Assembly (NCBI GenBank): GCA_016215115.1
Contig: JACRLN010000021.1
Span: 6,424-70,423 of the forward strand
Reading direction: 5' to 3'
DNA length: 64,000 nucleotides
From: Nitrospirota bacterium
GTDB taxonomy: Bacteria > Nitrospirota > Thermodesulfovibrionia > UBA6902
The notes below the pieces were generated by a model. That model saw nothing but the letters and a program-made list of their open reading frames with translations, made no database searches and was not told where the DNA came from. Shown piece after piece: positions 51,353 through 60,169 of this stretch; within the stretch, counting starts at the first letter, position 1; each line of letters opens with the position of its first letter. The translations under genes and the position numbers were made by a program.

Positions 51353-53077
51353 ATGATCAAAAAACTTTATATAGTTCTTGCAGCAACATTCGCACTTGTC
51401 GTGACAATTGGAATTTATTATTCAGCAGTAAATGCTCAATATGAAAGTGCACTTGCTAAAAAAACAGCGGCTGTGGAGAAGCCGGTAAAGGTCGAAACAT
51501 GTTATGGCTGTCATGACCAGATTAAAGAGCTTCACACAATGGGCAAACATTCAAAGGTCAACTGTTCAAATTGCCATAAGGAGCTTGACAGGCACCTTAA
51601 GGCTGCAGGAAATCAGACTCCTGAAACAAGGCCTGTGACAGACACATCATGGGAGGCGTGCGGTCAGTGCCATAAAGAGCAGTATAACAGCTTTACGCAG
51701 ACTGCCTATCACAGACCGGCGAGGGATGAAAAGTCACAACTTACCAACAGGGCTCCAAACCCCTTCTGGGATAAACTTATGGCAGGGCATGGATTCACAA
51801 AAGAGCATAACCTTACAAGAAGCCATCCCTGGATGCTTGTGGATCATCTCGTTGTTGACAGGGCCTACGGCGGAAGATACCAGCCCAATAACGGCTGGCT
51901 TTATACCACTGAGCAGGCGCCGGTAAAAGCATGGGATTTACTCCAGGATAATTATCCCGATGTCGCTGATCACAAGGCGTTTATACCTCAGAGCGCAGCA
52001 GCAGCAAATCCTGTATGTCTGCAATGCAAATCCCAGGACCAGATACTTAAATGGTCCTATATGGGTGATCCGGTTCCCGGCGCACAGTGGTCCAGGACAT
52101 CGAAAGTCACTGAACTTGTAAAAGACCTTCAGCACGGACTTAACTGTATTTACTGTCATGACTCACATGCCGCAAAACCGAGGATCGTGAGGGATGGATT
52201 AATAGATGCGCTCACAAGACCCGATGGAGATACCCTCTGGCACAAAGACCCGAACAGGACCGGCATAAAGGTCATTGATATGGGCCTGAGAGGTTTTACC
52301 AGAAAGATAGCCCTTCTTGACAAGTATGATACAAGACTCCAGTGCGGACAGTGTCATGTAGAGTACAATTGCAATCCGGGCTATGATCCCAAAAATCCTG
52401 ATACGTCAAAATACTCGGTAACAATGGCTGACAGAAGGACCAACCACTTTCCGTACAAGGATGTATTTGGCCTCTATGACCACTATGTGAACAAAGTGAG
52501 CTTTCTCGACTTCAAGCACGCTTTAACAGGAGGACTTCTCTGGAAGGCGCAGCATCCTGAGGCAGAGGCGTTCTACAATTCAAAACATGCCAGGGCCGGC
52601 GCAGGATGCAATGACTGTCATACTCCTAAAGTAAAGGACAAAAAAACAGGCAAGGTCTATACATCACATTTCGCAGTCACGCCGAAGGTGCAGCTTAAAG
52701 AAACTTGTCTCAAGTGTCATCCCAAATGGACAGAAGAACAGGCAAAATACTCCATTGACTCCATAAAAGCGCACATAAGAGGCAAGATGAGAAAGGCTGA
52801 ATTCCGGCTGTCTGCACTGATTGACAAAATAGTTGAAGCAAAGAAAGCCGGGGTAGACGCTGAAATTATAAAGCAGGCACAGGACCAACATCTTAAAGCA
52901 CATATCCTGTGGGAATTCTGGACTGCCGAGAATTCCGATGGTTTCCACAATCCTCAAATGGCAAGAGAGTCACTTACAAAGTCTGTTGATGAAGCTTTGA
53001 AGGGCATTGAAATTATTACTATTGCAATGGCTCCAAAGCCGGCAGCAGCAGCGACTCCGGCGGCACCGGCAAAGTAG
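51353..53077 (+). CDS. Octaheme cytochrome c nitrite reductase (ammonia-forming)
   Basis: 574 residues. A signal or anchor helix (about 5-25) is followed by eight heme motifs: CxxCH at residues 50, 71, 103, 265, 331, 419 and 452 and CxxCK at 222. The Lys-ligated fourth heme marks the catalytic site in octaheme nitrite reductases. CGQCHVEYNC at 331-340 places Tyr338 two residues before Cys340, the arrangement that forms a Tyr-Cys crosslink in the Thioalkalivibrio enzyme. Catalytic-type His401 is in LWKAQHPEAE. It reduces nitrite to ammonium with six electrons in the periplasm. A 50-residue Ala/Pro-ended tail is extra. A perfect terminator follows, so it can be transcribed separately from napA. 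Confidence 0.9.
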   Translation: MIKKLYIVLAATFALVVTIGIYYSAVNAQYESALAKKTAAVEKPVKVETCYGCHDQIKELHTMGKHSKVNCSNCHKELDRHLKAAGNQTPETRPVTDTSWEACGQCHKEQYNSFTQTAYHRPARDEKSQLTNRAPNPFWDKLMAGHGFTKEHNLTRSHPWMLVDHLVVDRAYGGRYQPNNGWLYTTEQAPVKAWDLLQDNYPDVADHKAFIPQSAAAANPVCLQCKSQDQILKWSYMGDPVPGAQWSRTSKVTELVKDLQHGLNCIYCHDSHAAKPRIVRDGLIDALTRPDGDTLWHKDPNRTGIKVIDMGLRGFTRKIALLDKYDTRLQCGQCHVEYNCNPGYDPKNPDTSKYSVTMADRRTNHFPYKDVFGLYDHYVNKVSFLDFKHALTGGLLWKAQHPEAEAFYNSKHARAGAGCNDCHTPKVKDKKTGKVYTSHFAVTPKVQLKETCLKCHPKWTEEQAKYSIDSIKAHIRGKMRKAEFRLSALIDKIVEAKKAGVDAEIIKQAQDQHLKAHILWEFWTAENSDGFHNPQMARESLTKSVDEALKGIEIITIAMAPKPAAAATPAAPAK

Positions 53078-53087
53078 TTAATTTTTC

Positions 53088-53122
53088 AAAAGGCGGGGCA
53101 CACAGCCCCGCCTTTTAGTTTT
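53088..53122 (+). terminator. Rho-independent terminator after the nitrite reductase gene
   Basis: AAAAGGCGGGGC pairs perfectly with GCCCCGCCTTTT across the loop ACACA, and TTTTAGTTTT follows. Confidence 0.9.
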
Positions 53123-53130
53123 GACATTTT

Positions 53131-53192
53131 TGTCATTCCGGCTTGTCCGGAATCTTTATAATAAGAAGGATTCCCGACAAGCCGGAATGACA
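53131..53192. repeat. Family A short form
   Basis: TGTCATTCCGGCTTGTCCGGAAT and ATTCCCGACAAGCCGGAATGACA bracket a TCTTTATAATAAGAAGG centre. Confidence 0.75.
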
Positions 53193-53245
53193 CTTATACA
53201 ATACATGAAATTCAATAAAATTCAAGAAAGGGGGTAGATACAGGT

Positions 53246-53737
53246 ATGATGACGAAAAAGATTATTCTGTTTTTAGTAATTTCCCTGGGAATAATTTCTT
53301 TGGTCGTATCAACCGGAAACAGCCATAATAACAGCGCGCCAAATTTCGAATGCATCGGGTGTCATCAGGGCGAAGGCTCGGCAGAAATAAAAATTGACGG
53401 ACTGCCTGAAAAATATATTCCCGGCAAGACTTACAAGATTACTTTGACCATCGTAAGTGACAATCAAAGCCTCGGTGATGTTGCAGGCGGCTTTGCTATT
53501 GAGGCATCAGCCGGTGACCTTATGGTCACGGACAGAAAAAACACTCAACTGAGCGAAGGTTTTTTGACCCATACGAAGGAAGGTTCCGCATTCAGAAAAT
53601 GGACCTTTGGATGGAAGGCGCCGGTTCAAAAGACAGAAGCGAATCTGACCGTAATGGCTGTTGCAGCAAATGGAGATTATTCACCGGCAGGTGATGTGAC
53701 AGGCGCTGGCGGATTTCTGATTATGCCGGAGAAGTAA
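53246..53737 (+). CDS. Secreted monoheme c-type cytochrome with Reeler-like beta domain
   Basis: 163 residues. A signal peptide (about 4-23) is followed by a single heme motif CIGCH (36-40). A beta-sandwich-type region resembling Reeler-like or anchor-type domains comes next (YIPGKTYKITLTIVSDNQSL, GGFAIEASAGDLMVTD, WTFGWKAP). Met residues near the end (GFLIMPEK) could be a distal heme ligand. It sits between the nitrite reductase and napA, where napB would be expected, and could carry electrons to either. GGGGGTAGATACAGGT precedes two adjacent ATGs. Confidence 0.7.
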   Translation: MMTKKIILFLVISLGIISLVVSTGNSHNNSAPNFECIGCHQGEGSAEIKIDGLPEKYIPGKTYKITLTIVSDNQSLGDVAGGFAIEASAGDLMVTDRKNTQLSEGFLTHTKEGSAFRKWTFGWKAPVQKTEANLTVMAVAANGDYSPAGDVTGAGGFLIMPEK

Positions 53738-53766
53738 CTAAGCGTTTGTATATAGATTTAGTTAAC

Positions 53767-53841
53767 GTCATTCCTGCTTGTCAGGAATCCTTCTTTCCTT
53801 TGCTGTAGGGAAAAGATAGATTCCGAACAAGTCGGAATGAC
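53767..53841. repeat. Family A short form before napA
   Basis: GTCATTCCTGCTTGTCAGGAAT and ATTCCGAACAAGTCGGAATGAC, with a partial extra copy CAAGTCGGAATAAC to the right. Confidence 0.7.
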
Positions 53842-53882
53842 TGGCCAAGTCGGAATAACAGAAATAAGGGAGGTGTTGATAA

Positions 53883-56800
53883 ATGAACATTACCAGAAGA
53901 AATTTTCTTAGAGGCAGCGCTATTATAGCCGCTGCCGCAGCAGCGGGCATCGCCACACCGGAAATGATCTGCGCAGCCCTCTCCACCACGTCGATACCAG
54001 TGGGGCAATGCAGATTCTGTGCTGTGGGCTGCACAATGATTGCAGACTGCGAGGTCGATGCAGCAGGGAAGGTAACAAAAGTTTTAGCCATAAAAGGAGA
54101 CATCAAAAGCCCTGTAAACAGAGGGGTCCTTTGCACAAAAGGTTTTTATCTCCACAAGGCGATTGCTTACAATGAGAGGCCCAAAGGCGCTCTCTTCAGA
54201 AAGGAATGGATTAACCCGAAAACAGGGAAACCCGACATTGTCAATTCCCCAAGAGTGCTTGAGGGAAAAACTACCAAAGACCCCAAAGGCTTAACTCCTT
54301 CTGAAGTTGACTTGAAGGATAACTTTGTACTTGTGCCGTGGGATGATGCAATAAACTTTGTGGCTGATGCGGTGGAGAAATCCGTTAAAGACTTCGGCAA
54401 GCACAGCGTTGCCTATTATGGCAGCGGCCAGCTCGGCACTGAAGAATCCCATGTCATGAACAAAGTATTTAAAGGCGGCGGGATGCTTGCCAACAATGCC
54501 ATCGAGGGACAACCGAGGATGTGCATGGCTTCCGCAGTTGTAGGTTATCTCTATGCCTTTGGAAAAGACGAGCCGTACGGCTCTCTTGATGATATAGATG
54601 TGCCCGATCCTGATTATGGGAAACATGCCGATACATTTTTTCTCATCGGGAGCAATACGGCAGAGGGACATCCGATAATCTTCAACAGGATGGCTGCCAT
54701 GAAATCAAAGAACCCGAATGTAAAAGTTATCCTTGCCGACCCGAGAAAGACGCGTTCCGGGACCATTGCAGATCTTTGGTTGCCTTTTGCAACGGGCCGG
54801 GACCTCGTGCTTATCAATTCCATTGCGTATGTTATCGCACACGAACTTGACGGGGCAAAGGCAGATGTGGAAAACGGCACGGTTGAGGCAAAGTGGAAAT
54901 ATCTTGATAAAAAATTCATTGAAAGGCATGTGAGCTTCGGCATCCATGAAGACGTCAGGAAGACATGGATAAAGACATACTACGGCGGCACGAGAGACGC
55001 TGCATGGGACCTCACATATACGGCAGAGCCGAGGAAGACATATCCGAGTCTGAAGACAAAATATACGTCTGAAGAGGAGGTAATAAAAGACCTCTATAAG
55101 GGCTTTGCAGTATTTCTCAAATTCCTTGAAGATTATAAACCTGAAAAGGTGTCCGAGATGATCTTTGAAGGCGAATCCCCGCTCCTTTATGACAGGGACA
55201 CTAAGGCATGGAAAGCTATAAGCGGGCCTGAGGCCGTAAGACTCGCAGCCAAATGGTTTGCTGATGGATATACCCTCTCAGCGTGGTGCATGGGCGTAAA
55301 CCAGAAACTTCAGGGAACCTGGACCAATGCATCGCTTCACATGCTGCATCTTATAACCGGCAAGGCGGTCAAACCCGGAAGGCATTCATTCAGCTTTACA
55401 GGCCAGCCGAACGCCTGCGGCGGTATCAGGGCCCCTGGTGCGCTTTGTCATGCTTTGCCTTACGGAAGGCTTGTGGCGAATCCCGCGCACAGGGAAGCAG
55501 TTGAGAAAATATGGAAAGACCGGGCCGGAGAGTATCTGAAAAAGCAGGGGATGCCCGAAGGCGCTATAGCGGAAGAGACGGCAAAGATAAAGATTCATGA
55601 CAAGGCCGGGCCGCATACCATGGAGATGTTCAGGAGACTGGGTGCGGGCCAGATCAAGACGATGTTTATCTCTACCGTCAATGCGGGACAGAGCCTGCCA
55701 TATTCATGGCCCTACAGACTGGCAATGGGGCTTTCCGGCAAAGGCACGGCATGGCCGCTTGTGGTAACGCTTGAGGCCTTCCCCAATGCAACAACGCAGG
55801 TCTCTGACATTGTGCTTGGCGCCTCAAGCTGGTATGAGAAAGAGTTTATATTCGGCAACCTTGAGAGACGTTATCAGGTCATCAAACAGGTAATTGAGCC
55901 TTATGGGAATACACTTCCAGACCACACTATCTTCGCATGCATAATGAGAAAACTTGAGGAAAAGGGAATTGTTCCAAAGGGTCATGTATCTCAGTTCTGG
56001 CCTGCTGAATATGATGGAGCTGACTGGCTGAAAAAGACCATTGATGCAGGCAAGACAAAGGAATGGAACAGGAAATTCTCATGGAACATCTGGGATGAAC
56101 TCAGGGCGCTTTCCAAAGGTACAGGATATGACTTCAGCGGCATGAAGCGCGAACTTCTTCTTGAACAAAATTATGGATACAGGATCCCGTTCCCTGAAGA
56201 AGTCCATACAAATCCGGAGATAAAACAGAGATATGAAAAATACCAGTCGAGGATCCAGTATGCTTATCCATATGATCCTCATATAGACGGGAAGACAACC
56301 TTTTATATAAAGAACATGAAAGAATTTAACCCTGTCTATGGCGAGTGGCTGGAGAAGAATATCAGCTCAATGAAGGCGGACAAGGAATATCAGAAGGCGC
56401 AGAATCTCCCGGACGGATGGTACGCAAGTTTCTATAACTCCAATGCCTTTATTAACGGCATGGTTGATTTAACAACTGCCGACGGCAAGACCAAAAAAAT
56501 TCCGGGCTGGGATGGAAGGGCGATTGCCTGGGCTAATCCATGGTGGGCCTGCAAGTTTGATGGCAAACAATTTGCAAAGTATAAAACTGTTGTGGTTGTC
56601 GAGAGAAAATTTAACGCGGCAAAAGTAGCTGAGAACAGCGCCCTCCCCTATGATGAGCTTGCCAAATACACCGCCCTTGTTATAGGCGATCCCGACAAGG
56701 ATATGAATGCCCTCAAGAACATAGCGCTGAGTCCTGCCGAGTTCCATAACTTAAGACACGAATATGCAAAACCGGACGGCGGCACGCTCCTGATTATCGA

Positions 56801-57218
56801 CACAACAGAATATAAATACGGCGCGTGTACCGGAAGGGTTGTGGAACACTGGCATTCAGGCAGTATGACTACGAGGGTCCCTGAGCTTGCACGTGCAGTG
56901 CCGGGGGCGTATGTTGAGATCAATGAAATACTCGCCCAAAAACTTGGTATTAAAAACGGCGATCCGGTAATCGTAGAATCTCCAAGAGGTAAGATCGAAC
57001 TTCCGGCAAAGGTGCTCGATGTTGCAAAAGCCACAGGCGGCCCAAGATACGACTATGTATTTATCCCTTGGTTTGATGAGTATAAGCTTATCAATATGAT
57101 AATGCGCGACGCCTATGATCCTTTCAGCTTTCAGGCAGACTACAAGATGTTTGCCGTAAAGATTTACAAAGGCAAGACAAAAGGCAGACAGGCAGAGCCC
57201 GGTAAGATAGTGGTGTAA
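53883..57218 (+). CDS. napA: Large periplasmic nitrate reductase catalytic subunit (NapA-like)
   Basis: 1111 residues; typical NapA is 750-930. A TAT signal (TRRNFLRGSA) is followed by the [4Fe-4S] cluster site C43-x2-C46-x3-C50-x33-C84 with the conserved Lys in CTKG. The molybdenum-ligating Cys is predicted as Cys214 in PRMCMASAVVGY, as in NapA. IGSNTAEGHPIIFNRM and the C-terminal VVEHWHSGSMTTRVPELARA are NapA-like cofactor motifs. The extra length lies mainly between about residues 690 and 990 (KTIDAGKTKEWNRKFSWNIW through KFNAAKVAENS). It precedes napG, napH and napD, so nitrate is the likely substrate, but the clade is divergent. AGGGAGGTGTTGATAA precedes the ATG. Confidence 0.87.
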   Translation: MNITRRNFLRGSAIIAAAAAAGIATPEMICAALSTTSIPVGQCRFCAVGCTMIADCEVDAAGKVTKVLAIKGDIKSPVNRGVLCTKGFYLHKAIAYNERPKGALFRKEWINPKTGKPDIVNSPRVLEGKTTKDPKGLTPSEVDLKDNFVLVPWDDAINFVADAVEKSVKDFGKHSVAYYGSGQLGTEESHVMNKVFKGGGMLANNAIEGQPRMCMASAVVGYLYAFGKDEPYGSLDDIDVPDPDYGKHADTFFLIGSNTAEGHPIIFNRMAAMKSKNPNVKVILADPRKTRSGTIADLWLPFATGRDLVLINSIAYVIAHELDGAKADVENGTVEAKWKYLDKKFIERHVSFGIHEDVRKTWIKTYYGGTRDAAWDLTYTAEPRKTYPSLKTKYTSEEEVIKDLYKGFAVFLKFLEDYKPEKVSEMIFEGESPLLYDRDTKAWKAISGPEAVRLAAKWFADGYTLSAWCMGVNQKLQGTWTNASLHMLHLITGKAVKPGRHSFSFTGQPNACGGIRAPGALCHALPYGRLVANPAHREAVEKIWKDRAGEYLKKQGMPEGAIAEETAKIKIHDKAGPHTMEMFRRLGAGQIKTMFISTVNAGQSLPYSWPYRLAMGLSGKGTAWPLVVTLEAFPNATTQVSDIVLGASSWYEKEFIFGNLERRYQVIKQVIEPYGNTLPDHTIFACIMRKLEEKGIVPKGHVSQFWPAEYDGADWLKKTIDAGKTKEWNRKFSWNIWDELRALSKGTGYDFSGMKRELLLEQNYGYRIPFPEEVHTNPEIKQRYEKYQSRIQYAYPYDPHIDGKTTFYIKNMKEFNPVYGEWLEKNISSMKADKEYQKAQNLPDGWYASFYNSNAFINGMVDLTTADGKTKKIPGWDGRAIAWANPWWACKFDGKQFAKYKTVVVVERKFNAAKVAENSALPYDELAKYTALVIGDPDKDMNALKNIALSPAEFHNLRHEYAKPDGGTLLIIDTTEYKYGACTGRVVEHWHSGSMTTRVPELARAVPGAYVEINEILAQKLGIKNGDPVIVESPRGKIELPAKVLDVAKATGGPRYDYVFIPWFDEYKLINMIMRDAYDPFSFQADYKMFAVKIYKGKTKGRQAEPGKIVV

Positions 57219-57232
57219 AAAAAGGGGGCAGG

Positions 57233-57296
57233 GATTAGGGGTTAGGGATTAGTAAAAAAACCAATCTCCAACCACTAACCCTCAATCCCTGTCTTT
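57233..57296. repeat. Family E dyad between napA and napG
   Basis: GGGATTAGGGGTTAGGGATTAG on the left pairs imperfectly with CTAACCCTCAATCCCTG on the right, leaving TCAAGGAGACCGA as the napG ribosome binding site. Confidence 0.6.
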
Positions 57297-57308
57297 CAAG
57301 GAGACCGA

Positions 57309-58068
57309 TTGAATTTCACACGCAGGAATTTTCTGAAAATAGCTGCGCTGACAGCAGGCGCAACAGTAATCGCAAATAAGCTGCCTGTTCCGGCAAATCC
57401 TGACGACACTCCATCAGCAGGCCCGAATGAACCCCTTCCCCATATATCTACCGGTGGTCTGATAAGGCCTCCGGGCGCCCTTTCAGAAAAGCTATTCATG
57501 GCAAAATGCGTCAGTTGCGGTGTGTGTGTGAACGTCTGTCATGTGATGAAATATGATGCTGTCGCAACCTCCCCTTTCGGCAAAGGGGGATTATGGGGGA
57601 TTTTTGAATACGGCATACCCCATATAAAAGACATGCGGGACTTCCCCTGCGGCCTTTGCATGGAGTGTCCGAAGCATTGCCCTACAGGAGCGCTGCAAAA
57701 GGTTGAGAAAGAAAATGTCGCAATGGGTATGGCGCTGATTGACCTTGGTCTGTGTTTCGGCTGGAATGGCGATGTCTGCCTGTCCTGCAGCAAGGCGTGT
57801 CCGCTTGGCGCAAAGGTCTTTGATTTCTACAACGGAGAATGGGGTAATCAGCCGTTTATAAATGAAGCCTGTGTCGGGTGCGGCTTATGTGTTAAATACT
57901 GTCCTCTCGGAGGTTCAGCAATAAAAGTAGTTACTAAAAAACAGTATCAGAATGTAAAGGCGTCTTATGCCGGCGAGTTCAGGAAACTTTTGGCAATGTC
58001 CAATGAGGAGAGATATAACATTGTTTACAGTCAGAATCTCCCTAACATTATGGGAAGAGGGAAGCTAA

Positions 58069-58088
<20 letters not shown>
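57309..58088 (+). CDS. napG: Ferredoxin-type protein NapG with repeat-derived insert
   Basis: 259 residues from a TTG with AAGGAGACCGA upstream. A TAT-type signal (TRRNFLKIAAL) is followed by four [4Fe-4S] ferredoxin-like clusters: CVSCGVCVNVC, CGLCMECPKHC, CLSCSKACPLG and CVGCGLCVKYC. It passes electrons from quinol via NapH toward NapA in the periplasm. Residues about 87-100 (SPFGKGGLWGIFE) are encoded by a family C repeat inserted in frame between the first and second clusters. The 3' end overlaps napH by 20 bases. Confidence 0.92.
57569..57606. repeat. Family C repeat inside napG
   Basis: CTCCCCTTTCGGCAAAGGGGGATTATGGGGGATTTTT, a truncated form of the family C element, is in frame. Confidence 0.78.
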
Positions 58089-59028
<940 letters not shown>

Positions 59029-59044
59029 ATAAGCATTCGTAAGC

Positions 59045-59121
59045 GTCATTCCCGCAGTCTGTTGAGCGGGAATCCAGAATATAAAATAACTGGATGCCCA
59101 CTTACTACCTGCGGGCATGAC
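59045..59121. repeat. Family A element between napH and napD
   Basis: GTCATTCCCGCAGTCTGTTGAGCGGGAAT and CTGGATGCCCACTTACTACC plus TGCGGGCATGAC, without clear terminal repeats. Confidence 0.72.
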
Positions 59122-59163
59122 GAACGCGTGAAATGATTAGCAACTCTAACAAAGGAGGTTACT

Positions 59164-59415
59164 ATGGTAGTTGCAAGCGGATTTATTGAGGTAAACGGAT
59201 TAAATGATGTAGAGAAAGTCGTGAACGAACTTAAAATGCGGAGCATAGAAGTTAATGAAGTCAATAATGAAAAGGTGGTTTTTCTTATCGAGAGAGAAAC
59301 AATGGCCAAGATAAAAAATGACATGGAACTGATCAAGGACATTAACGAAGTTGAGAATGTATATCTTACCTATTACAGTATCGAAGGAGCGGATGAGGAA
59401 AATCTTTCGGCATAA
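59164..59415 (+). CDS. napD: NapD-like chaperone
   Basis: 83 residues with the NapD ferredoxin-like fold pattern: VVASGFIEVNGLNDVEKVV, a central NNEKVVFLIERETM strand and DINEVENVYLTYYSI at the end. NapD binds the TAT signal of NapA and controls its export during cofactor loading. AAAGGAGGTTACT precedes the ATG. It is the last gene of the nap group and lies after a repeat, so it may be transcribed from an internal promoter. Confidence 0.8.
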   Translation: MVVASGFIEVNGLNDVEKVVNELKMRSIEVNEVNNEKVVFLIERETMAKIKNDMELIKDINEVENVYLTYYSIEGADEENLSA

Positions 59416-59477
59416 ATACAAAAAAAGGATATCTTCTGAACGGTTTTTTTAATGCTTTTTTGAATTCTAACCTGACA

Positions 59478-60161
59478 TTACTCCTTAAACATATAACCCG
59501 CTCCCGACACGGTAAGAATATATTTGGGATTTGAAGGGTCTTTCTCTATTTTTTGTCTCAGATGCTGGATATGGACATCTATCACTCTGCTCCATGAATA
59601 GATCTGTGAGCCTCTCCATACAGCCTTTCTGATTGTATCTCTGCTTAATGCTTCACCACGATGATTAATAAAAAAACACAACAATTCGTACTCCTTCGGG
59701 GTCAGATCGATTTTTCTGCCGGAAACCGTAACAAGACGTTTTTTATAATCCACTTTGATGTTCCCGACAGTAACGTCTTCTTTTGTAATAAGCGGGTTCG
59801 CCCTTCGAAGACAGGCTTTTATCCTTGCCAGAAGCTCAAGAGTCTCAAAAGGTTTTAACACGTAATCATCGGCGCCGCTTTCAAGGCCGATCACTTTGTC
59901 AGAGACCTTGTCCTTTGCAGTAAGCATAATGATCGGTATTTGCGCAAGTTCTTTTCTTAAATTACGGCAGATATCCATTCCATCTCCGTCAGGCAGCATG
60001 ACATCAAGGAGAACGAGGTCAGGAGGGTTCGCGGAAATCAGTTCCTGCGCCTTGGCCCAGGTATCGGCAGTATCAACTTCATATCCGTGGAGTTCAAGAT
60101 TTGCCTTGAGTACTTTTAATATATCCCTGTCGTCATCAACCGCAAGAATCCTGTTTTTCAT
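59478..60161 (-). CDS. OmpR-family response regulator
   Basis: 227 residues. The receiver domain (residues about 1-115) has the acidic pair VDDD, the phospho-acceptor Asp in LVLLDVMLPDGDG and the Lys in YVLKPF. A winged-helix DNA-binding domain follows (LTPKEYELLCFFINHRGEAL, RVIDVHIQHLRQKIEKDPSN). It starts eight bases after the histidine kinase gene. The pair is convergent with the nap genes, so it is well placed to control them, though this is inference. Confidence 0.93.
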   Translation of the reverse strand: MKNRILAVDDDRDILKVLKANLELHGYEVDTADTWAKAQELISANPPDLVLLDVMLPDGDGMDICRNLRKELAQIPIIMLTAKDKVSDKVIGLESGADDYVLKPFETLELLARIKACLRRANPLITKEDVTVGNIKVDYKKRLVTVSGRKIDLTPKEYELLCFFINHRGEALSRDTIRKAVWRGSQIYSWSRVIDVHIQHLRQKIEKDPSNPKYILTVSGAGYMFKE

Positions 60162-60169
60162 TTCGCCTG

